A DNA stretch of 64,000 bases from Margaritispora aquatica (Eukaryota > Ascomycota > Leotiomycetes > Helotiales > Discinellaceae): positions 1,265,831 to 1,329,830 of the forward strand of contig VJWN01000002.1 of the NCBI GenBank assembly GCA_007644065.1, given 5' to 3'. A program made the translations under genes and the position numbers. Under the pieces are notes generated by a model. The model was not told where the DNA came from, ran no database searches, and worked only from the letters and a program-made list of their open reading frames with translations. Positions 47,981-58,898 of this stretch are shown here, one piece after another. Each line of letters opens with the position of its first letter. Position 1 is the stretch's first letter.

Positions 47981-48547
47981 TTAAATCCTAGAGTCGTGGA
48001 AGGACCTTCTTGGTTCTGCACAGTGATGAATTAGTGTTAGACGGTCATCAGATGAAGTTCTTTCGAAATCTGATGTTGATCTCCGCGTTACAGTAGTTCT
48101 GTAGACAGAGACTAACTCCGCAACTTCATTTCCAACCGGCAAAGCCTCAATGCACTTCCGTCTACTTCGGCTATGTGGTTGTGATTTGCTTTTCGGTGTC
48201 TCCTCATAAGGTTGATTGCGATCATCAGAGCACGAGAACTTATTCTTACGATTTCCTTCTTTATCTTTCCGCTGTTGGGTGCTTAGCTTGGATAGAATCC
48301 TCTGCTTTTGATCAGGCGAGTATGATTTGGTCCCTACCTTCTCCAAATGATACCGATCGCGACCATCAGATCTCGAGACATGTTTTGCCTGGTCTGCTTT
48401 TAGTTTGGCAGTAATCGGCACAGCAGGTATTCCCTGCGTTCTGCGTGGCGAGTTTCCTTTGCTTTTCGAAGTATTGTGCCCTATCACATGCGGATTATCT
48501 GCGTTGGGTCGAGATTTTGCCGAACGATTTCCTTCATGCTTTTTCAT
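47981..48547 (-). CDS. Hypothetical basic, charged protein
   Basis: Not recognised. An open frame of 188 residues from the ATG at 48547 (MKKHEGNRSAKSR); the frame stays open eight codons further upstream to a non-ATG codon. The product is rich in Lys, Arg, Ser and Gln, largely predicted disordered, with a more ordered-looking C-terminal part (GNEVAELVSVYRTTVTRRS). A TTGCAAG just upstream could be a splice acceptor, so this may be the last exon of a longer gene. No ORF of similar length opposes it, which argues weakly that it is real. No domain, signal peptide or membrane segment is seen. Confidence 0.4.
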   Translation of the reverse strand: MKKHEGNRSAKSRPNADNPHVIGHNTSKSKGNSPRRTQGIPAVPITAKLKADQAKHVSRSDGRDRYHLEKVGTKSYSPDQKQRILSKLSTQQRKDKEGNRKNKFSCSDDRNQPYEETPKSKSQPHSRSRRKCIEALPVGNEVAELVSVYRTTVTRRSTSDFERTSSDDRLTLIHHCAEPRRSFHDSRI

Positions 48548-48759
48548 TGTCTTGAGGAATCTATCTTGCAACCCCGACCTTCAGTACAGAGATTAGCTGT
48601 TACAAAACGGTAAGCAGTCTGAATATGTGCACTGCATCGTGTTTCCCGACTAAGTATAGTGTTTTGTGGAGAAGTGAACCACGGCTCTGGTAGAGACTGT
48701 CGTGGGAGCTTGTTTTGGATATACACAGCTCGGGCTCGCCGCCATCACCTTCGCAGCAT

Positions 48760-49069
48760 GCGCCACCATCTCAAACGTGCTGCACTGGAAGAAGTCCTAG
48801 GATTTCGGCGGAACAACACCGCTCCTCTGGTGCGAGGGACCGATTCTTCATTGCAGCTGGACGTGATGGAGGGTGGTGCGCATACGTACATGGCATATTT
48901 TGTCATTGGCGACGATTCGGCCAAGCTGAGACATGAAGCTGCGATTCGGAACGCTACGACGGAGAACCATTTCGATGGGAGTGGTGTGAGCTTCTTGGGG
49001 TATGTCGCGATGGCTGGTGTGGGGCAGGACCCTATTTGGCGCAATAAATCTCGCTGGCTGGAGATTTGA
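48760..49069 (+). CDS. Hypothetical small protein or gene remnant
   Basis: Not recognised. The frame is open from 48659 to 49069. The first convincing ATG reads MRHHLKRAALEEVLGFRRN and gives 102 residues. The middle (AYFVIGDDSAKLRHEAAIRN, then GSGVSFLGYVAMAGVGQ) looks protein-like, and local base composition is more GC-rich than the flanks. A second frame over 48690-48800 reads a short hydrophobic helix (LGLAAITFAACATISNVLHW) and ends at a stop, so this could also be a decayed or misread gene. Low confidence. Confidence 0.3.
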
Positions 49070-50872
49070 GTTTCCGGCTCATGATAAATCGATGCTTTCG
49101 AGGGTTGCAAGAATTTAGACTACTGTTTGGATACTACTTTTTTTTTCTGGAGCATCCTGCTGTAGTTGTCGAGGAGCTGAGAGGTTTGGAAGTTTTGGTG
49201 GCGGAGCTTGGTGGGGCGGTATGTTTTGGCTAGATTTTGGTGGAGGAGGTGTATGTTTCTACCTGAACGAGGGAGATGACTCGCTATGTTTAGGAGATTG
49301 ATGTTGAGACTTTTTCGATTTTGAAGTGTATGAAGTAATATAAAAGATACGTAGAAACTCGTATTCTGTTGTTGAGTAACTCAGCTTATCCTATACTTTC
49401 GAGAGAGCATTACCTCAGCAATCATATATCTTCTACTTCCTTCCAACCTGCTATTTAATCGTTTTCAGTACTGTTTCAAGCTGATACCTGTCTCTACTGA
49501 AATGGATATATGGTGCATTCCTAGCTTCCAAAGAGCCATAAGACAATGCTATTTTCATTTCTTTAGTTGTTGATATTTTCCAAGTGACCAGATTTTCAGA
49601 TCCAAAAGTGATTCCGAGAAATCTTTCGGAAATTGAAGGAACATACCTACACGTTAGAGAAATCAGATCATTATTTCGTTCTCTACCACCTCGCTTAACT
49701 AGCTGTATACGAGTACGAGCAACGAATAAGATTATCGAGGGTGTTTCCTCCAAAAGCAAAAGCGAGCAAGTCTTGCTTATATAATCATGCCTCGATCTAA
49801 AATAGAACGCGGCATTTTTCAGGTCCAACCCGAGGCCTGGCTTCCTTATCTCTTTGTGGCTTGAATCAACTCACATCCCCACCTCACATCTCATACCAAA
49901 ACTCTTGACTATTACCGCGATGGCGTTACTATACCTTATTAGTTGGGTCCTTATCTTTCGTCTTTTCATCTTACACAAATCAGAATGACAAGATCGCCCG
50001 AGTACCTACCTAGTTCTAGCTAATCCACTGCCTTGCTGCATAGTTGCACACGTGCAGGAGTCTGTCTTATTTGATCGCTTCACTCCTGTCTCCATCAGTT
50101 CGGTTTGTCTTGTATATCTAGCTCATAAGGCTCCAGTACCGCATAATTCTTGTATGTACTCGTACCTGACTTCATTACTCATACACTCTAGGGTGATAGA
50201 GGAAGGGCCCGTAATTCGACTCGTTCTATCCCTTGCAGTCTTTCTTGAGCTCTCGCAGCTACCTGGCCTACCTAAACCTAACCTTGCCAAATTGCCCTTC
50301 ATCCATATGACGCAATGAACCCCTCGGCCTGAATATCTTCCTCTCTCGTCATAGCATCGTACATACTATAGCAACCTTTACCCCCATCACACCCACTTCT
50401 CCTCGCCAAGTTCTTTTCCTTGCACGTGTAACCCCTCCCCCTCCATTCACCTTCTCTTATCCGCAGCTGTCCCTCTTGCTTTTTCTCTTCCCTTTCCTTT
50501 TCCATTACCACACTTTGCCAGTCACCTTCAGTTCCAACCCCAAAAGCAATCTCACGAGTACGTAATTTCAGCCAATGAGGCTTTTGAAAATGCAAAAATA
50601 ATGGCCTGTCCCGTAGTTGAGACAGTCGCCGAGAGCTGGTGCCATGGTGTGAGCTATGGAGGAGGAACAAGAGGCACCAGGGCCAAGCCTCCTTCCTGAT
50701 GCTCTCATGATGTTAATGGATTTCGCGCCCTAGACTTCTTATCATTTCATCCTGCAGAAACTTCACTTGCCTTTGTTTATTGAGTTTCTTCTGACATATA
50801 ACACAGAGATCAGCTCACTCTCACCCCATCAAACATTCAACCATCTCTTCAAGTCAATAAACAAACTGCAAC
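49070..50872. other. Intergenic region, no firm gene
   Basis: AT-rich left half and pyrimidine-rich right half (about 50330-50520). The right end (50750-50872) is the likely promoter and leader of the DUF3602 gene. A 125-residue minus-strand ORF at 49451-49828 starts with a non-ATG codon and has no domain. Confidence 0.4.
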
Positions 50873-51392
50873 ATGAGTGTCAAAGGAGGCGCCAGAGCTT
50901 CCATGGAGAGCTTTAGTCACGGCCGTGGAGGTAAGCGTGATATCTATGTCGCTCAAAAGCCTAATGACTAACGAACTACAGGTGCTGGAAACATTGGCCA
51001 AGATGATACCCCGTATTAACCCCAAGATCGTATGTGTTTGCAAATCGCTGATCGTTAATAGTTACGGTGATGGAGAAATTGTCCGCGAAGGTGTTGTTGG
51101 AGAACATGGCGATGGTGCCTTCTCTACCGGACGTGGAGGAGCTGCCAACATCGGATCCCCAGGACTCAAGGCTACAAAACGCAAGGACGAGATCGCAGTT
51201 CCCGAGGTCGCATTGCGCCCAAGCATGGAGGGAGAAAACTATCACGTTGGCCGAGGAGGAAAGGGAAATGTTCACGCTGGCGCTCCAGATGAGCCCAAGC
51301 ACCCCGAAGGGTTGGCAGATAAGCTGAAGAATATGCTGTTCAGGAAGAAGGTCGCCAAGGAGGAGGTGAAAAAAGAGGAGACTACTACCTAA
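50873..51392 (+). CDS. DUF3602 / Par32-like protein with GRGG repeats
   Basis: Small soluble protein of the fungal DUF3602 family. The yeast relative Par32 acts downstream of TOR in regulating ammonium transport, and I infer only a possible nutrient-signalling role. Exons are 50873-50930, 50982-51012 and 51062-51392, giving 139 residues. The family repeat GRGG-x-GN-(I/V) occurs three times: GRGGAGNIG across the first splice, GRGGAANIG and GRGGKGNVH. A segment YGDGEIVREGVVGE follows the second splice. The C-terminus is highly charged (KKVAKEEVKKEE). The second intron was placed so that CC|T TAC GGT continues the family sequence. Reading through it meets a stop (TAA) at once. Confidence 0.88.
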
Positions 51393-52273
51393 GTCTTTGC
51401 ATATAGCAGTCGAGGTGATTCTGTGCAATGGGTTGATATGAGGTCGCTGGGAGTTCGGAGGAAGGTCTTTTCACGATACCAAACCATTTATTTGCTTTTA
51501 CACATTCCTTTCCTAGCGTTGGGATCTATGCGCAAATAGAAATTAATCAACCAACAATACCTACAACCCATTGATGCTAACATAGAGTGACCTAGAATCC
51601 ATTATTGAGAAGGGATAACTACCCCACCAAAGCTACAGAGATACCATAAGCTTTCCCTTTATTGACAAATACACCTTCAGTAGTCGTAATTCTTTCAAAG
51701 CTTTCTTTAAACATATTCTTTGGACAACAATACAAGCTATTGTAAGGAAACAAACTCGTGGAAATAGTTCATGGTTTAAAAGTTCTTTATGGAAGCAACT
51801 CTTGGTAAGAAAGTACCGATATGCCAAGCAATTGTGCAAGGGTGGTACTAGCCTAGGTTGTAGCCTGCCTTACCTTACCTAGGTCAGTGTCAGTACGGTC
51901 TTGACTTTTACACGCGATATTGTTATACTTGTCGCGTCGCTCTGTTTCCCTACCACATCTGCTCTTGACTTTCTCTGCTATTATTGTATCAATCGACAAC
52001 CTTCACTCGTCTCTGCACTCGTGTCCTCTAATTATTCGTTCCGGTATTCTGCCAATTACAAGCACCTTCTTTGCACCTCGAAAGCTTTCGCGACGAGTCC
52101 ACCAAGAAATCGAGAATTTTCGTGATTAATCACCTCTGCCATCATTGCCCGACCTAGTTGTGGTACAGTATCTTGTCCGCGATCACGCCTACCTATTCGC
52201 GAGCTGCGACTACTTCAAACCTCCTATCAGACTATAGCGTCCGAAGCTCTCTTTCCATCATTGTACAGGCGGG
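51393..52273. other. Intergenic region, no gene seen
   Basis: 3' flank of the DUF3602 gene and promoter/leader of the BAH-PHD gene. A hydrophobic-looking ORF pair at 51901-52129 lacks any family resemblance. Confidence 0.4.
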
Positions 52274-53459
52274 ATGGCACCCAAACATGGACTCGCACAT
52301 GTGAATGAGGAAGAGCAAGCTTCCAAACGCCATAAGAACTCTGCAACCCCAGCGTCTCGATCAGTTACGCCGCCAGAGACGAATCCAGAGTTTAAAGTGG
52401 TATATCCTCGAATGCCGGTTGCAGGGAAGAACACCAAGTTGAGCCGCGAGGAAAAGAAGTTGGCAGATGCCGCAGAGTTTCAAATAAGTCCTTTTGTTGC
52501 GCAAGGTGCAAGCAAACCGGGGGAGCTGGACCAACATTATGTTGTTACGCCGATCGAGGAATGGCAGTCCATGAAAAAATACAGCAATTTTATCAGTATG
52601 ATCATTTCTTAGTCTCGGGGGATGATCGAGGACTGACAGCATCTAGTTCAAGGAGACATGTACACAAACAATCAAGTGGTGTTTGTGAGGGGCGGAGATA
52701 CCCCAAAGGATAAGAGCAGTTCCGAGGGGCAGCCAAAGGACTTCTGGATTGCTAGGATTTTACAAGTTCGAGCAAAAAATGCACAGCATGTATATGCTTT
52801 GGTTACGTGGTTATACTGGACTGAAGAACTACCTCCTCCGGCCGTCAGAGCTGCGGATCAAGTGCGTAAGGATGGTGGGAAACGAAAATACCATGGGACT
52901 AATGAGCTAGTGGCTTCTAATTACATGGATGTGTTGGATGTTTTGTCTTTTGCAGGAAAGGCGGATGTGAGCCATTGGTTGGAAGAGGATGACAATCTTC
53001 AGTCTAAGTTATTTTGGAGGCAAACGTTTTGTCGTGAGACCCAAGCTCTCTCGGTAGGAATTTTCGTTCAAAGCGAACATTTTTACCAGCTAGCTAACAC
53101 AATGACAGAAACTAAGGACACATTGCGTTTGCGACGGCTACTTCAACCCTGAGGTAGCAATGCAGATCTGTGACAACCCTTCTTGCAAAGTATGGTTCCA
53201 TGACGAATGTCTTGTTGATGATATTCTCAACAAAACTTACAAGAGACTTGTGGAAGATACGGAGACCAATGGCGCGACCAAGGCGAGCGCTAAGAAACCC
53301 AAGACCGGAAAGAAATATAAAAACGCCTTTAAAGCGAAAATTGTGATGGATGGAGACAAGCCTCCGCAGGCAATGATCACAGATCTGAGGGCAAAAGCAG
53401 CACAGAAGAGCTGGACAGAATCAATTGCATGTCCGAAGTGCAATGCAACACTACTATGA
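52274..53459 (+). CDS. BAH-PHD chromatin reader protein
   Basis: Predicted nuclear histone-mark reader. Exons are 52274-52595, 52647-53053 and 53109-53459, giving 359 residues. The N-terminus is disordered with a basic patch (ASKRHKNS). A BAH domain covers roughly residues 85-230, with MYTNNQVVFVRGG, FWIARILQV, VTWLYWTEELPPP and NELVASNYMDVLDVLSF as core segments. A C-terminal PHD finger has ligands C249, C251, C264, C269, H274, C277, C351 and C354 (C4HC3). The third and fourth ligand pairs are separated by an unusual ~73-residue lysine-rich insertion. The BAH-PHD arrangement matches the fungal H3K27me3 readers EPR-1 (Neurospora) and BP1 (Magnaporthe), but other fungal BAH-PHD proteins exist and orthology is not shown by sequence alone. 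Confidence 0.9.
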
Positions 53460-54284
53460 GCGACGAGGAATTTCCAGACATAGTCGATGTCATCCTGTAT
53501 AATTTCACATGTTCACTTTTGAGAAAATTCCGGCAAATCACCCGACTATTGTTAAACTAGCTACCCAGAGACAATATGGTCGCTCGTCCACGGCTTGAGG
53601 CAAACAAACTCAACAAATACATCGTGGCGGTCAGTCTATAATTGATGGGCCCGTGGTAGACTGTTCGGTTTCGAAATAAAGATTTCTGGTTCGGTCTATG
53701 GCCATTGCTGTGAAAACGAGAATGTGTCGTGCAAGAGGGTTGAATATGCAATGGCTGGGTATATGATGCAGGCAGATGTGATCTTCTACGAATTTAGAAG
53801 ATGCAGATACACTAGAAGAGGTAGGTGACTACAGACTGACAAGGCTGGCTTACTACAATACACATCTTGTTCCAACATGCCCCATTTGCGCATCCATGAT
53901 CCTACCTTGAATTCAAACAAACGGCAGTTTGTCAAAGTATTACCTACATTTTTACCTAGGATTTGTTTCTGATCTTCAAAGGAATCCCTTTCATTCCCAA
54001 AGTACACAAATACCTAATACCTAACCGACAAAATATATTCAAAACCTAGTTGAACAATTTTCGATATTTGACGGCTTACTTGCGGCTCTAGAGCCCGAAA
54101 CTCAAGCATGAGCTCCATAAGTCGGCCCCACTAATGAGAAAGATCTTTCCAATTGACCTTTTGGTTGGTCAAAGGTGGGGTGAGCTGTGGCTTCATGGAT
54201 CTCTTACCGTTCTCTTAACTTGGTGTCATTTCCGCATTGCGTGCTTTTATCTGTTATTGTTTATTGTTTATCGTTTATTGTATA
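53460..54284. other. Intergenic region, no gene seen
   Basis: 3' flank of the BAH-PHD gene and promoter of the MFS transporter. A run of TTTATTG-like units sits immediately before the transporter start (54245-54284), and repeated TACCTA words lie near 53940-54025. Confidence 0.4.
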
Positions 54285-55892
54285 ATGGCTGTTTCGCTAG
54301 GCGAGCATAATGTTGATGTGGAAAAGGGGGTGCCAAACGAGCCCGAAGCCGAGAAACACATTTCCGGCTCGGGTATCAGCACGCCGAGTTCGGACGACGA
54401 CGAAGGAGAAGAAGACGATGAGTCCATAATTGAGGTCGTGAGGCCGAGAACGAGGAATTCGAGCAATGAGTTCTCGAGAATACCAAGGCAATTGCAGTGG
54501 ATATTCCAGAAATCCAACTCGGGCATCGAAATCGATAGCTCGCCTCCTCCCGATGGGGGATTGCGAGCATGGAGTATAGTGTTTTGCTCGCACATGGCAG
54601 GCTTCAACACCTTTGGCTTCCTCAACACCTACGGCATCCTTCAGACGATCTACGTGTCGATGCTCGAGCTGCCCCCCTCGGACGTCGCTTGGATCGGCAG
54701 CATCAACGCCTTCATGCTGCTCTTCGTGTCCGCCTTCTCTGGCCGCTTCACTGATGCCGGCTACTTCCACCAGACGCTCTTCGTGGGCACCGTCCTCCAG
54801 CTTCTCGGCATCTTCGCCGCCAGCGTCTCGTCCACCTACTGGCAGCTCCTGCTCTCGCACGGCATCTGCCTCGGTCTCGGCGGGGGGCTCATCTTCTGCC
54901 CTACCATGTCCCTGGTCGGCACGTACTTCTCGACGCAGAGACCCCTCGCGCTTGCCATTTGCGCCATCGGGAACTCGGTCGGTGGGCTCGTCTACGCGGC
55001 GGTTTTGCAGAGGATGATTGCGCAGGTGGGCTTCGCGTGGGCGATGCGTGCGTGTGGCTTCATTATGGCGGCTACGTTGGTACCAGCCAATTTTGTCCTG
55101 AAGCCAAGGGCAATCAAGAGAATGGAGGCGAAGCTATTCGATTGGGGCGCATTCAAGGAGCCGGTCTATGCTTGCTTTGCGCTGGGGATGTTCTTTTCGT
55201 TTTTGGGGCAGTGGGTGCCTGTCTTCTATGTGAGTTTTTGGTCCGCTGCTCGCTTACGCGATATCAGATGCTAACTGTGACAGCTCGGATCTTTTGGTCG
55301 TGATATAATCGGCATCCCGACAACATCTTCTGGATCTTTGATCTTGATCATCAATGGTGTTGGAATCGCAGGACGGGTTCGTAAGTTCCCATCTTCTCCT
55401 GTCCATCAAATTTTCGCGTTATGTGGAACACCATCTCCTATCCTAAGCGAGCTCCCCAAAAGCAACTAACACCTCACAGTCCCCGCCCTCCTCGCCTCCC
55501 GCTTCGGGCCCCTCAACCTAATGGTGCCCCTCTCGCTCGCCGCGTCGATCGTGCTCTTCGGCTGGGCAGGCGTGCACAGCTATGGCGGCATCATCGTGTT
55601 CGACGTCTTCTACGGGCTCCTGATGGCCGCCGCGCAGGGCATGTTCCCGCCGTCCATGGGCTCGCTGACCAACGACCTCTCGAAGATGGGCACGCGCATG
55701 GGCATGATATTCAGTATCTGTGGCTTTGCGCTGCTGATTGGGCAGCCGGTCGCCGGCGTGCTGATCACGGCTGATGGGGGGGAGTATCTGTATGCGCAGA
55801 TGTATGCGGGCAGTATGCTGTTGCTAGGGACGGGGTTTATTGCTACAGCGAGGGTCAGGCAAGCCGGGTGGCGATTGTGGATTAAGGTGTAG
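54285..55892 (+). CDS. MFS transporter, monocarboxylate-transporter (MCT/SLC16-like) family
   Basis: Predicted plasma-membrane transporter for a carboxylate or other small organic compound. Exons are 54285-55229, 55284-55380 and 55480-55892, giving 484 residues. The N-terminal ~85 residues are cytosolic and acidic (SSDDDEGEEDDES). The family landmark PPPDGGLRAWSIVF opens TM1. Twelve hydrophobic segments can be traced, with NTYGILQTIYVSMLELPPSD, GLGGGLIFCPTMSLVGTYF and GNSVGGLVYAAVLQ as typical MCT-family loops. The part from about 54590 onward is strikingly GC-rich at third codon positions compared with the N-terminal part and neighbouring genes, which produces long antisense shadow ORFs. It lies next to a transcription factor and an oxygenase gene and may work with them. 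The ATG at 54285 is used; an upstream frame extension is hydrophobic leader sequence. Confidence 0.9.
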
Positions 55893-56327
55893 GGATGGGT
55901 GAGACGAGAGTATTGAAGTAGTATAGTTGAAAAATGGTGCAATGTAGATGTGGAGAGCTGAGTTGGAAAATTAGGGTTATGTAGATTGGGTAAGACGTAC
56001 ATATACCTTGAACTTATGATAGATGATTTTCGCAAGATCTTTGCATTGATGTAGCAAATATAATGCTATTATCATTTATAGATTTACAATCCCCAAAACT
56101 CCCACGGAACTAAACGCCTCTGGACCCCCTGTACTTTTAACCACGCTCATCTGGTTTCTTTACCAGATAGTATGCTGCCACAACTCTCCGCTTCATTGGC
56201 ACCACGCATCTACTCCATGTAGAGGTATAACCTCCTTATACAAGCTTCACTACAAAGGGGCCATTACGATGAAAACCTCTCTAACTCTTTGGGGTCCATC
56301 CCAATCATTCTCGTAAAAAATTCACGC
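55893..56327. other. Short interval between convergent genes
   Basis: 3' UTRs of the MFS transporter (+) and the zinc-cluster factor (-) probably meet here. No other feature is seen. Confidence 0.4.
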
Positions 56328-58589
56328 TCACTGAAAAGCCATCGGAAACCCAGGGTTCAGGTTGCCCTCCAGACAAGCGTCAAACCCATCCAGATCGAAA
56401 GCAGGATCAAACATCCCAAAGAGATCAACATCATTCAAAGACTCAAAAATCGACGGATCGAAGTCTTGGATGCCATTGTCTTGGTTGGTATCGAATGTTG
56501 CAATATCCGCTTGGGCTTGGTCGTTTTGAGCATCCGCAGGAACACTACTGTTTCCCAAGGTCGGCTCTCTCATATTCTCAGTCGACGAAACCACCGTGAA
56601 AACCCGGTCCATTTCCTTCAGCAGCTTCTTGCCCATTTCAGAAGTGGTGGAAGCAGACCAGAACGTGCCACCAAGTTCCGTAAGTGCTTCGCAAGTCATC
56701 TGAAACTGGGCTCTCGACCGTGCTTTGTGCGAAGGTAGCTTACTATGGCGCATCTCTCTGTAAGCGACTGAGAGGGAAAGACTTAGGGCGTATGGAATGA
56801 AAGGGAATAGAGTGAGATGGCCGTGGAGATCTCGAATTGTGGTAGAGCCGACTATGGAAGTAGAAATAGTTTGGCGAAGATAGGCTATCGATGACCTTTG
56901 AGGATCGATCCATGATTTTGACCGCGAGGATAAGATGGCGACAGCGTGATATAGAGTTTCAATTGTGGCTGACTATGTAAGTTGTTGACATTTTCAGAAC
57001 TGGTATGAATAGCTCACCTAAACTGGACACGCCTATCGGTGAGCCACCACACTCCATCACAATGTCCTCAAAGGCAGGGAAGTTCTGACCCAGTGCTTTA
57101 GCTTCCTCTGAAGATGTTGTTGGTCGGTAAAGATCGATGACTGTATCTAGTAACTTGACAACAGTAAGGAAGAGGCGAAAAGACGGCTCCTGTTGCTCAA
57201 AGCAATGCTTCAAATCTCGGCTGACATCGCGCTCGTGAATCAAGACTGCATGTCCATTGAAAGCAGCGTCCATTCTGTCAACAGCCCAGACACAACAGAA
57301 AAGTGTTGTCCTGCGACGATCTCTAATTTCATCCTGTTGACCTTTCAAGTGAAGACCAATTGAATGGCCTTGGACCACTGCCTTGCCACAAAGCTGAAGC
57401 GAGACATTTTCGTCTGCGGAATGATCAGTGAATTGCGACATCAGTACCAGAGCCTGATGAATTTAGCAGGTGTTTTCCTAATAGCCTTATTGCATGTAGC
57501 TCACTTGTATTGTGATAAATTTGTTTGTTACTAAGCCCATTTCTATAGCCAGTCTCATCGCCCCATATATTTTCTCGCCAAATTGCCTACATGTCAAGAG
57601 CAACTCCGACTCCGACTCGGCTAATATCAACAGATGGCGGGCAGCGAAGTTTTTGGAAGCTGCCAAACATATTGCTTGCTCTAGTAAGATCTTCTCAGGC
57701 GAAGCTGAGTCTAATTGTTGGTACTCATCCTGATCAATTACAGGTAGTATCGGGTGTACCTTATCAAAGTATATTTTGGAGAGTCCTTCAAGTTGATGCT
57801 TAGGTGGTAGCGTAGACAGACACTCTTGCTTGAGCATAGGAATCATGACTCTCTGCATCATTGAGCTAACTCCATTGAAAATACTGTATGTATTCTGAGC
57901 GGCGGCTGAATCGGTATGAGAATTTTCGGCATTGGATTGAGTTGTAAGCCATACTCCTATACTTTCGTCCAAAGATTGGCCACGATTGACATCAGGACTG
58001 AAATGTTAGTATATAATCCAATGATATCTCCAAATAATGTCACCCAAACCTCTTTGAAGGGGTGCTTCCGTCTAAACGCACTGGCTATACGCATCATCTG
58101 AAAACGCACCCGCTAAAGACGGTGCTCATACCTAGTAGCTGTTGCAAACAAAGCTTCGGGACTAAGATCTCCAACATATCGAGAAAGCCCAATCTGCTTC
58201 GATGCGGTCTGTACAGGCTCTGGACGACTCGCTTCAGAAATCACATGGTTCGTTTCTCGAACACGAGATATCTCCAGCGAAGCTTGCTCAATCTCAGCAT
58301 TCCGCTCTGCAAACTCTGCGATCCGAGGTGAAGTGGTTTGCACGTCTAACTGGGGAGATGTAGCATTTCTATGACTCTGGCTGTTGGATCCTTCTACTGA
58401 AATTTGGGATGTAGATCTGTAGCCATCATCTGCATGGTGACAGCGTTTCTTTCGCTTCCGACAAGATTCGCAAGCTCGAGCGACTTGGTGTCTCTTCTGA
58501 GGACCACCATTAGGGGAGACAAATTTGTACATCATCCCGTGCAGTGGAGTGTCATCGTCCAAGTTTTGAAAATGTGGAAGGTCCGACAT
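56328..58589 (-). CDS. Fungal zinc-cluster-like transcription factor with middle homology region
   Basis: Predicted nuclear regulator. Exons on the minus strand are 58589-58132, 57997-57505, 57453-57018 and 56968-56328, giving 675 residues. Near residues 38-50, ARACESCRKRKKRC has the first half of a Zn2Cys6 motif (C40, C43, C50; C-x2-C-x6-C), but the second cysteine triplet is missing, so this is a half cluster. SRYVGDLSPEALFATATR precedes the Fungal_trans (MHR) domain, which runs from about YFDKVHPILPVIDQDEY through TTLFCCVWAVDRMDAAFNG. The C-terminus is acidic and hydrophobic (FESLNDVDLFGMFDPAFDLD), like an activation domain. The first intron (134 bp) is longer than usual and could hide a small exon. 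The last acceptor is GTCAG at 56969 because the nearer TAG gives a stop. The start could also lie further upstream (58703) if that region is not intron. Confidence 0.88.
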
Positions 58590-58898
58590 AAGATGATGTT
58601 GGCGGAGCGGGGTTCTGCAAAGAGAAACTCCGCTTAGTGACCAATGAGTGTCGTGCTCAAAGCAGCGGAATTTCCCAAGGCAGCTCACTCCGGATCCACA
58701 CAAAGTACACTTTGCCCCGCATTATTAGAAGTGAGTTGGCGGGAGATGTATGAGCCATCGGAGTCCTCGTTCGACCTTAGAAGCCATGGCGGGGTTTAAG
58801 CTGATCTATTTTAATATAAGATTCTGTCTTCTCAACTTGAGAATCCCCATGTTTTAATATCATCAATCAATTCTACAAGTTGACGGCACTCATACAAA
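58590..58898. promoter_or_regulatory. Divergent promoter between zinc-cluster factor and DUF1479 oxygenase
   Basis: 309 bp between opposing start codons. It contains several CGG/CCG triplets, the usual half-site of zinc-cluster factors: TCCGC near 58630, GCGGA near 58667, the palindrome TCCGGA near 58689 and TCGGAG near 58758. There is a CCAAT box near 58641. Autoregulation and target regulation by the neighbouring factor are plausible but inferred. Confidence 0.55.

Noticed and set aside
49451..49828. 125-residue minus-strand ORF
   Set aside because: Begins with a non-ATG codon in an AT-rich tract and shows no family features.
22474..54025. Recurrent TAGGTA/TACCTA words in intergenic DNA
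   Set aside because: I counted roughly thirty by eye, which is near the number expected by chance for a six-base word and its complement in 64 kb. A bias to noncoding DNA was not tested.
54297..54860. 187-residue antisense ORF and other long shadow ORFs in the MFS transporter
   Set aside because: Explained by high GC at third positions of the sense gene. The sense frame has clear MCT-family motifs.
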